Source: Bacillus sp. FJAT-14578
GTDB lineage: Bacteria; Bacillota; Bacilli; Bacillales; Bacillaceae_H
Direction: 5' to 3'
Assembly: GCF_000504165.1 (NCBI RefSeq)
Contig: NZ_AYSE01000017.1
Coordinates: 1 to 37,500, forward strand
DNA length: 37,500 bases
The notes below the pieces were generated by a model. It saw only the letters and a program-made list of their open reading frames with translations, made no database searches and had not been told where the DNA came from. Numbering within the stretch: the stretch's first letter is position 1; each line of letters starts with the position of its first letter. Below are positions 32,542 through 37,500 of the stretch, in pieces. A program made the position numbers and the translations under genes.

Positions 32542-32625
32542 AGAAGAGGGCATGTTTGAAATGACCTCGAATTTAAGATAATAAAAATGGATGAAAAAAT
32601 TATCATTACTCTAGGATGATGGGAT

Positions 32626-33570
32626 ATGAAACGAGCAAGAATTATTTATAATCCTACTTCAGGACGGGAATTGTTTAAGAAGCATTTGCCTGAAGTATTG
32701 CAAAAATTAGAAAGAGCCGGCTATGAAACATCTTGCCACGCGACAACGGGAGCGGGGGACGCAACAGAAGCGGCTCGCATAGCGGTAGAGCGTAAATTTG
32801 ATTTAGTCGTTGCAGCTGGCGGCGATGGAACAATCAATGAGGTAGTCAATGGGATTGCAGAGCAGGAGTATCGTCCGAAACTCGGTATTATACCTGTAGG
32901 GACAACGAATGATTTTGCCCGTGCAATCGGGGTGCCAAGAACAACGATTGAAGCGGCATGTGATGTCATTACACAAGGTGTCTCGGTTCCGATTGATTTA
33001 GGCAGTGTGACAAATGAAGGAAAAACGCATTATTTCATCAACATCGCCGGAGGCGGCCGTTTAACCGAACTGACCTATGAGGTGCCAAGTAAACTGAAAA
33101 CAATGCTCGGGCAGCTTGCCTATTATTTAAAAGGGATGGAAATCTTGCCTTCCATTAAACCGACGAATGTAAGAGTAGAATATGACGGAAAAATGTTCGA
33201 AGGCGAAATCATGCTGTTTTTAGTCTCCTTGACGAATTCCGTCGGCGGATTTGAAAAGCTGGTTCCGGACTCTTCTTTAAATGATGGGATGTTTGATTTG
33301 ATTATCTTAAAAAAGACCAATTTGGCCGAATTTATTCGTATCGCAACGCTTGCTTTACGGGGAGAACATATTAATGATCCGTATTTGATTTATACAAAAG
33401 CAAATCGCGTGAAAGTATTTACAGATGAAAAGATGCAATTAAATTTGGACGGAGAATTCGGGGGGCTGTTGCCTGGAGAGTTCGTCAATTTATATCAGCA
33501 TATTGAAGTGTTTGTCACAAAAGAAAAAGCGGGAGCCATGGAGAGAGGAGAAGACACTCGGAACGTCTAA
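32626..33570 (+). CDS. dgkB: Diacylglycerol kinase DgkB
   Basis: Soluble lipid kinase of the DAGK catalytic superfamily, 314 residues. It phosphorylates diacylglycerol, released by lipoteichoic acid synthesis, to phosphatidic acid for recycling. Motifs: RIIYNPTSGRE at the start, the nucleotide-binding AAGGDGTINEVVNGI (Gly65-Gly66-Asp67), IPVGTTNDFARAIG, and the C-terminal MQLNLDGEFGG. ATG after GGATGATGGGAT. Between gatB and rlmCD as in B. subtilis. Confidence 0.97.
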   Translation: MKRARIIYNPTSGRELFKKHLPEVLQKLERAGYETSCHATTGAGDATEAARIAVERKFDLVVAAGGDGTINEVVNGIAEQEYRPKLGIIPVGTTNDFARAIGVPRTTIEAACDVITQGVSVPIDLGSVTNEGKTHYFINIAGGGRLTELTYEVPSKLKTMLGQLAYYLKGMEILPSIKPTNVRVEYDGKMFEGEIMLFLVSLTNSVGGFEKLVPDSSLNDGMFDLIILKKTNLAEFIRIATLALRGEHINDPYLIYTKANRVKVFTDEKMQLNLDGEFGGLLPGEFVNLYQHIEVFVTKEKAGAMERGEDTRNV

Positions 33571-33672
33571 AAGGGTGTCTGGATTCTTTCTCTTTCAAGG
33601 GGCCTTTCCTTGAAGTGTTGGATATATCGGCACTTTGATGGGAAGGTCTATTTTCTTTATGGAAGGGTTTCT

Positions 33673-33701
33673 TTTCCTGTCCATTTGAAGTATGGTACAA
33701 T
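33673..33701 (+). promoter_or_regulatory. Extended -10 promoter of rlmCD
   Basis: TGGTACAAT gives an extended -10 (TACAAT at 33696-33701); the -35 region (TTTCCT at 33673-33678) is weak, with 17-nt spacing. It lies 35 nt before the gene. The dgkB-rlmCD gap otherwise holds only a 7-bp stem (TTCAAGG/CCTTGAA) near 33596. Confidence 0.6.
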
Positions 33702-33735
33702 CAGTTCAGCATTTTAGTAAAGGATGTTACGCGCA

Positions 33736-35109
33736 ATGACTAAACAACTACTACCGGTTCAAAAAAATGAATATATAGATGTCGTATTCGAAGACTTGAC
33801 CCATGATGGAGCAGGTGTTGCGAAAGTTCAAGGTTTTCCGATCTTCGTTCCCAACGCATTGCCGAATGAGCGTGGGCAAGTGAAAATCATAAAAGTGAAA
33901 AAAGGATATGCATTCGGCCGTTTGGTGGAAACATATGAAGAAAGTGAATACCGCCAAACTCCGCCCTGTCCTATTTATAAACAATGCGGCGGTTGCCAAT
34001 TGCAGCATTTAAGCTATGAAGGTCAATTGGCCTTTAAGCAAAAACAGGTACAAGAAGTGATGGCGCGTATCGGCCGTCTCCCTGATGTTCCTGTCCATTC
34101 TGTACTCGGAATGGAGAACCCTTGGCGTTATCGCAACAAAGCTCAAGTGCCGGTTGGAGAAAGGGAAGGCGGGCTTGTCGCTGGCTTTTACCAACAGCGA
34201 AGCCATGAAATCATTGACATGGAAGCCTGTCTCATTCAGCAAGAAAAGAATGATGAAATCGTTCAGGCAGTGAAGGAGATTTGCGGAAAATACGGTGTTC
34301 GCGCATATGACGAACAAAGGCATCGGGGTGCATTGCGTCATATTATGGCGCGTTACGGCCTTGTGACAGGGGAAGCGATGGTTGTTCTGGTGACGACCAA
34401 AGAAGAAATACCGTATAAAAACAGCATCGTACAAGAGATTACCGAAATGTTCCCTCGAGTGAAATCCATTGTTCAAAACGTCAATCCAAAGCGTACGAAC
34501 GTGATTATGGGAGATAAAACGAATGTTCTTTGGGGAGAAGAATATATTTATGATTTAATCGGGGACATCAAGTTTGCCATTTCCGCCCGTTCGTTTTATC
34601 AAGTAAACCCGGAACAAACGAAGGTGTTATATGATAAAGCGTTGGAATATGCACAGTTGACAGGAGAAGAAACGGTTATTGACGCCTACTGCGGCATTGG
34701 TACCATCTCGCTTTTCCTCGCTCAGCAAGCGAAGAAGGTATACGGAGTGGAGATCGTTCCGGAAGCCATTGAGGATGCCAAACGAAATGCGGCTCTAAAT
34801 GGTATTAAAAATGCGGAATTTGAAGTTGGTGAAGCGGAAAAAATCATCCCGGCCTGGTATGATAAAGGCATTAAAGCAGATGTCATTGTGGTTGACCCTC
34901 CGAGAAAGGGCTGTGACGAAGCCTTGCTGCAAACCATTATCGACATGAAACCAAAGCGTGTTGTCTACGTATCATGCAGCCCGGCTACACTTGCCCGTGA
35001 CCTCCGGATTTTGGAAGATGGCGGTTATAAAACAACGCAAGTACAACCTGTGGATATGTTCCCTCATACGACCCATGTGGAGTGCGTAGCTGTTCTGGAA
35101 TTAAACTAA
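33736..35109 (+). CDS. rlmCD: 23S rRNA (uracil-5)-methyltransferase RlmCD
   Basis: TrmA/RumA family, 457 residues, matching B. subtilis RlmCD (YefA), which methylates U747 and U1939 of 23S rRNA with SAM. It has an N-terminal TRAM domain ([19 protein letters not shown]), an iron-sulfur site [10 protein letters not shown] plus a later cysteine in EACLIQQ, SAM-binding [29 protein letters not shown], and the catalytic cysteine in [14 protein letters not shown]. The second ATG is chosen by family start ([13 protein letters not shown]); the ATG at 33724 overlaps the AAAGGA site. Confidence 0.97.
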   Translation: MTKQLLPVQKNEYIDVVFEDLTHDGAGVAKVQGFPIFVPNALPNERGQVKIIKVKKGYAFGRLVETYEESEYRQTPPCPIYKQCGGCQLQHLSYEGQLAFKQKQVQEVMARIGRLPDVPVHSVLGMENPWRYRNKAQVPVGEREGGLVAGFYQQRSHEIIDMEACLIQQEKNDEIVQAVKEICGKYGVRAYDEQRHRGALRHIMARYGLVTGEAMVVLVTTKEEIPYKNSIVQEITEMFPRVKSIVQNVNPKRTNVIMGDKTNVLWGEEYIYDLIGDIKFAISARSFYQVNPEQTKVLYDKALEYAQLTGEETVIDAYCGIGTISLFLAQQAKKVYGVEIVPEAIEDAKRNAALNGIKNAEFEVGEAEKIIPAWYDKGIKADVIVVDPPRKGCDEALLQTIIDMKPKRVVYVSCSPATLARDLRILEDGGYKTTQVQPVDMFPHTTHVECVAVLELN

Positions 35110-35120
35110 TCATATCATCT

Positions 35121-35151
35121 CAAAACCCGCCTCAATCCAAGGCGGGTTTTG
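35121..35151 (+). terminator. Terminator after rlmCD
   Basis: CAAAACCCGCCT pairs with AGGCGGGTTTTG around a short loop (CAATCCA). A related terminator follows the rlmCD remnant at 36665. Confidence 0.9.
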
Positions 35152-35208
35152 ACAAAATTCGAGGGATTCCGGATAGTGACAGATACGTAAAATATAGGAG
35201 GTATATTA

Positions 35209-35700
35209 ATGGATAATAACGATATATTAATTCGATTAAGATATGCACTAGATATTAAAAATTCAGATATGGTAGAGATATTTAATTTTGGCGGCGAAGA
35301 AGTTACAATAGCTGAAATACCGAAGATTCTCACGAAAACAGATGCTTATGAAGCTGAAAATCAAATAAAATGTAATAACAGTATGTTAGATTCATTTTTG
35401 AATGGCTTTATTATTTTTAAAAGAGGAAAACGAGATTCAAAACGAGGAGAGCTTGATACACCAGAACCGTCTTTAAAGAAAAGCGCAAATGTTAATAATC
35501 TCCTTTTAAAGAAAGTTAAAATAGCCCTATCGTTAACAACGGAGGATATGCTGGATATATTTGAAAAAGGAGATATTATTGTCACAAAAGGAGAACTTGG
35601 TGCTTTGTTAAGAAAAGAAGGACATAAGAATTATAAAGAGTGCGGAGATAATTTCGCAAGGAAGTTTTTAAAAGGACTAGCTGTAAAGTACAGGGGATAA
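35209..35700 (+). CDS. DUF1456 family protein (YehS-like)
   Basis: 163 residues with two DUF1456 repeats. Repeat 1 (about 4-72): NDILIRLRYALDIKNSDMVEIF ending in LDSFLNGFIIFKRGK. Repeat 2 (about 95-160): NNLLLKKVKIALSLTTEDMLDIF ending in KNYKECGDNFARKFLKGLA. It closely follows the E. coli YehS layout, including the DHKNFRECGDQF-like block. Function unknown. ATG after ATAGGAGG. Its TAA stop lies within the ATAAA end of the bcr1-like element, so the last residues may have been set by the insertion. AT-richer than rlmCD, which suggests separate origin. Confidence 0.93.
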   Translation: MDNNDILIRLRYALDIKNSDMVEIFNFGGEEVTIAEIPKILTKTDAYEAENQIKCNNSMLDSFLNGFIIFKRGKRDSKRGELDTPEPSLKKSANVNNLLLKKVKIALSLTTEDMLDIFEKGDIIVTKGELGALLRKEGHKNYKECGDNFARKFLKGLAVKYRG

Positions 35701-35852
35701 AGGAAACTTCCATCAGTGAGGGTTTTTCTTCATCCCCCACTGATGGTTAGTTGATTTATCGGGCTTTTATAGGCAGTGATTCCCCGCTTAAACTTCTCCG
35801 ATGATTCAAAGTTTTGAAGTGAGGGTCTTACTGCCCGTTAATGCGGGATAAA
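35697..35852 (-). repeat. bcr1-like element, full-length form (156 nt)
   Basis: Read on the minus strand: TTTAT, CCCGCATTAACGGGC, a long stem GGCAGT...ACTGCC with CCCTCACTTC inside, AAAAGCCCGATAAATCAACT, then the hairpin CCATCAGTGGGGG...CCCTCACTGATGG, GTTTCC, TTTAT. Length agrees with the ~155 bp reported for bcr1 in the B. cereus group (from memory). It sits exactly between the DUF1456 and YgjP-like genes. Confidence 0.8.
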
Positions 35853-35881
35853 AGGAATAAAATAATCATAAAGGTGATGAA

Positions 35882-36589
35882 ATGATACATACCTACGCTG
35901 GTAAGACGATACGTTTTGAGATAAAGTACAAAAAACGAACATCGTTAGGCATTATGATAGACCACTATGGAAATGTTGAAGTTCAGGCTCCGAAAGGGAC
36001 ATCTGATGAGAGAATACGCCAATTATTAGAGGGAAAATGGGATCTGATTCAGCAGAAGTTAAATGAAATGAAGGAAAGAATGCGTGGGACACAGGAAAAG
36101 GTCTATGAGCAAGGGGAGAGCTTTCTTTTTTTAGGAAACAGCTTTCCTATAAGAATCCTTCAAGATATAAATATCGAGCAAGACCATATAGTGTTTGAAG
36201 GAGATCAGTTACATATACATGTTAAGCATCTTGAGGATGAAAAAATAAAACAAGCTTTAAAGCGATTTTATTACCAACAGTGTAAAGCGTTAGTAGAGAA
36301 GAGTGTTCGGTACCATCAAAGCCACTTTAAAGTAACACCACGTTCTATCAGCATATCTGATAGTAAAACTACCTGGGGAACCTGTGATTCAAAACGGCAG
36401 TTAACATTTAATTGGAGGCTGGCCATGGCTCCAATTAATGTGATTGACTACGTAGTCGTTCATGAAATGTGCCACATGGTCCATATGAATCACGACAGAT
36501 CCTTCTGGCGCCTTGTTGGAAAAATAATGCCTGATTATAAAGAGCAGGAAAATTGGTTAGCGTTATCAAGCTGGAAAATGACTGTATAG
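35882..36589 (+). CDS. YgjP-like (DUF45/M48-type) zinc metallopeptidase
   Basis: 235 residues. The zinc-peptidase motif HEMCH is at 194-198, with a further histidine at 204 (MNHDRSFW), and the preceding family block is SDSKTTWGTCDSKRQLTFNW and RLAMAP. The N-terminal half (IRFEIKYKKRTSLGIMIDHYGNVEVQAP) is the usual YgjP beta-rich lead. No signal or membrane segment, so cytosolic. Often linked in databases with restriction or DNA-processing loci, but here the neighbours are DUF1456 and rlmCD. Substrate unknown. The ATG has AAAGGTGATG just upstream. Confidence 0.93.
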   Translation: MIHTYAGKTIRFEIKYKKRTSLGIMIDHYGNVEVQAPKGTSDERIRQLLEGKWDLIQQKLNEMKERMRGTQEKVYEQGESFLFLGNSFPIRILQDINIEQDHIVFEGDQLHIHVKHLEDEKIKQALKRFYYQQCKALVEKSVRYHQSHFKVTPRSISISDSKTTWGTCDSKRQLTFNWRLAMAPINVIDYVVVHEMCHMVHMNHDRSFWRLVGKIMPDYKEQENWLALSSWKMTV

Positions 36590-36605
36590 TAACAGGTTCT
36601 GCAAT

Positions 36606-36653
36606 CACAATCCAACCGATGTGGAATGTGTAGTTGTTCTAGAATTGAGATAA
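36606..36653 (+). pseudogene. Remnant of a second rlmCD-like gene (3' end)
   Basis: In frame it reads VECVVVLELR-stop, against [14 protein letters not shown] at the end of rlmCD. Of 33 nt, about 26 are identical, and most differences are silent third-position changes or lie in the last codons, as in an old coding duplicate. The homology goes on through the terminator and about 12 nt beyond it (TTTTGATAAAACTCG against TTTTGACAAAATTCG). No upstream part of the gene remains. Confidence 0.72.
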
Positions 36654-36664
36654 TCCATTGTACT

Positions 36665-36708
36665 CAAACCCGTCCGTCGGCATTGAACTAGCCGATGGGC
36701 GGGTTTTG
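36665..36708 (+). terminator. Terminator after the rlmCD remnant
   Basis: AAACCCGTCCGTCGGC pairs with GCCGATGGGCGGGTTT over 16 bp with two G-U pairs, followed by TTTTG. It resembles the rlmCD terminator. It can serve the YgjP-like gene. Confidence 0.85.
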
Positions 36709-36720
36709 ATAAAACTCGGG

Positions 36721-36960
36721 TAGTTACAGGCATGTTAGATGATTATGAAAAGATGCTAGAAAAAATCAAGGTGTCGGAACGGTGTTGCGTTCAAAAGAAG
36801 TGAACGTCGAAAAAATGTCTTTAGATGTATAGATTGTTTCTTTATAAATAAACAGCCTTCTTCTATAATTGAATGAGTTATTGAGAAGAAGTTTAGGTTT
36901 AGGATAAGTGTTTTTATACGAAAGCCGTAAAACGATTAATGTAAATAAGGTATAGTATTA
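36721..36960 (+). other. Intergenic region before the rrn promoters
   Basis: No gene is supported. A 23-codon frame (36732-36803, MLDDYEKMLEKIKVSERCCV...) has no ribosome site and may be a gene remnant. CTTCTTC/GAAGAAG form a weak stem near 36860-36890. The rest is AT-rich. Confidence 0.4.
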
Positions 36961-36977
36961 ATTTTTACGAAAAGTAG

Positions 36978-37006
36978 TTGACGTTTGTTTGAGATTATAT
37001 TAATAT
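36978..37006 (+). promoter_or_regulatory. rRNA operon promoter P1
   Basis: TTGACG (36978-36983) and TAATAT (37001-37006), spacing 17 nt. A small hairpin TCGC-TTCGGT-GCGA starts at 37015, next to the predicted start. Confidence 0.85.
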
Positions 37007-37049
37007 TTTAAGAGTCGCTTCGGTGCGATGGATCAAAAATAAAAAGTGT

Positions 37050-37078
37050 TTGACTTTTAGTTTTTGAAATGATAATAT
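37050..37078 (+). promoter_or_regulatory. rRNA operon promoter P2
   Basis: TTGACT (37050-37055) and TAATAT (37073-37078), spacing 17 nt. The likely start is the G at 37085, which opens a hairpin GTTGC-TTCGTA-GCAAC. A Bacillus rrn leader follows, with CTTTGAAAACTGAACA near 37108. Confidence 0.87.
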
Positions 37079-37176
37079 ATAAAAGTTGCTTCGTAGCAAC
37101 GATGAACTTTGAAAACTGAACAAAACAAAAAAACGTCAACGTTAATTCTATTTTTATTATGAGCAAGTCAAACATT

Positions 37177-37500
<324 letters not shown>

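Noticed and set aside
34009..34476. 155-codon frame on the minus strand
   Set aside because: It is antisense to the conserved rlmCD coding region; no ribosome site or recognisable family.
25218..35852. CRISPR-like array made of the repeated hairpin elements
   Set aside because: The copies are kilobases apart, of different length and orientation, with no regular spacers and no cas genes.

Overview
The window comes from a Bacillaceae chromosome (Bacillus in the broad sense): low-GC codon use, strong AGGAGG-type ribosome binding sites, a B. subtilis-like gene order, and 16S and 5S rRNA of Bacillus type. It spans the interval between two rRNA operons on the same strand: the 3' end of a 5S gene opens the window, and tandem rrn promoters plus the first ~325 nt of a 16S gene close it. 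The species cannot be named with confidence. It is not B. subtilis itself, because glycyl-tRNA synthetase is the single-chain type and rocA sits between camS and gatC.

Region 1 (1-13.7 kb). A NETI-motif small protein gene (yebG) is followed by the complete de novo purine operon purEKB-C-SQLFMN-H-D, with many overlapping junctions. Its control region holds two inverted PurBoxes, a sigma-A promoter, a guanine-type purine riboswitch and an intrinsic terminator before purE. Together the genes convert PRPP to IMP, plus purB for AMP.

Region 2 (13.7-20 kb). A small DUF2892 membrane protein gene is divergent from yerA (adenine deaminase-like), followed by yerB (lipoprotein) and yerC (TrpR-like regulator). 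A 0.9 kb intergenic zone then holds palindromic repeats and a self-contained 45-codon gene with its own promoter and terminator. Next comes a minus-strand single-chain glycyl-tRNA synthetase with a glycine T-box leader.

Region 3 (20-33.6 kb). pcrB-pcrA-ligA-camS (lipid synthesis, repair helicase, DNA ligase, lipoprotein), with a LexA-like palindrome just before pcrA. Then rocA with its own promoter and a cre-like site, gatCAB (Glu-tRNA(Gln) amidotransferase) and dgkB (diacylglycerol kinase).

Region 4 (33.7-37.5 kb). rlmCD, then an accessory segment with a DUF1456/YehS-like gene and a YgjP-like zinc peptidase gene. This segment is followed by a decayed second copy of the rlmCD 3' end and its terminator, then the next rrn operon.

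Three repeat families stand out in the gaps: (i) three bcr1-like elements bounded by TTTAT (156, 78 and 216 nt forms); (ii) a two-hairpin palindromic element placed just 3' of four genes; (iii) two hairpins sharing GAATC/GATTC inner stems and a similar loop. I found no CRISPR array, prophage, transposase gene or defence system. The least explained items are the repeat families, the 45-codon gene, and the DUF1456/YgjP segment with its rlmCD tail.
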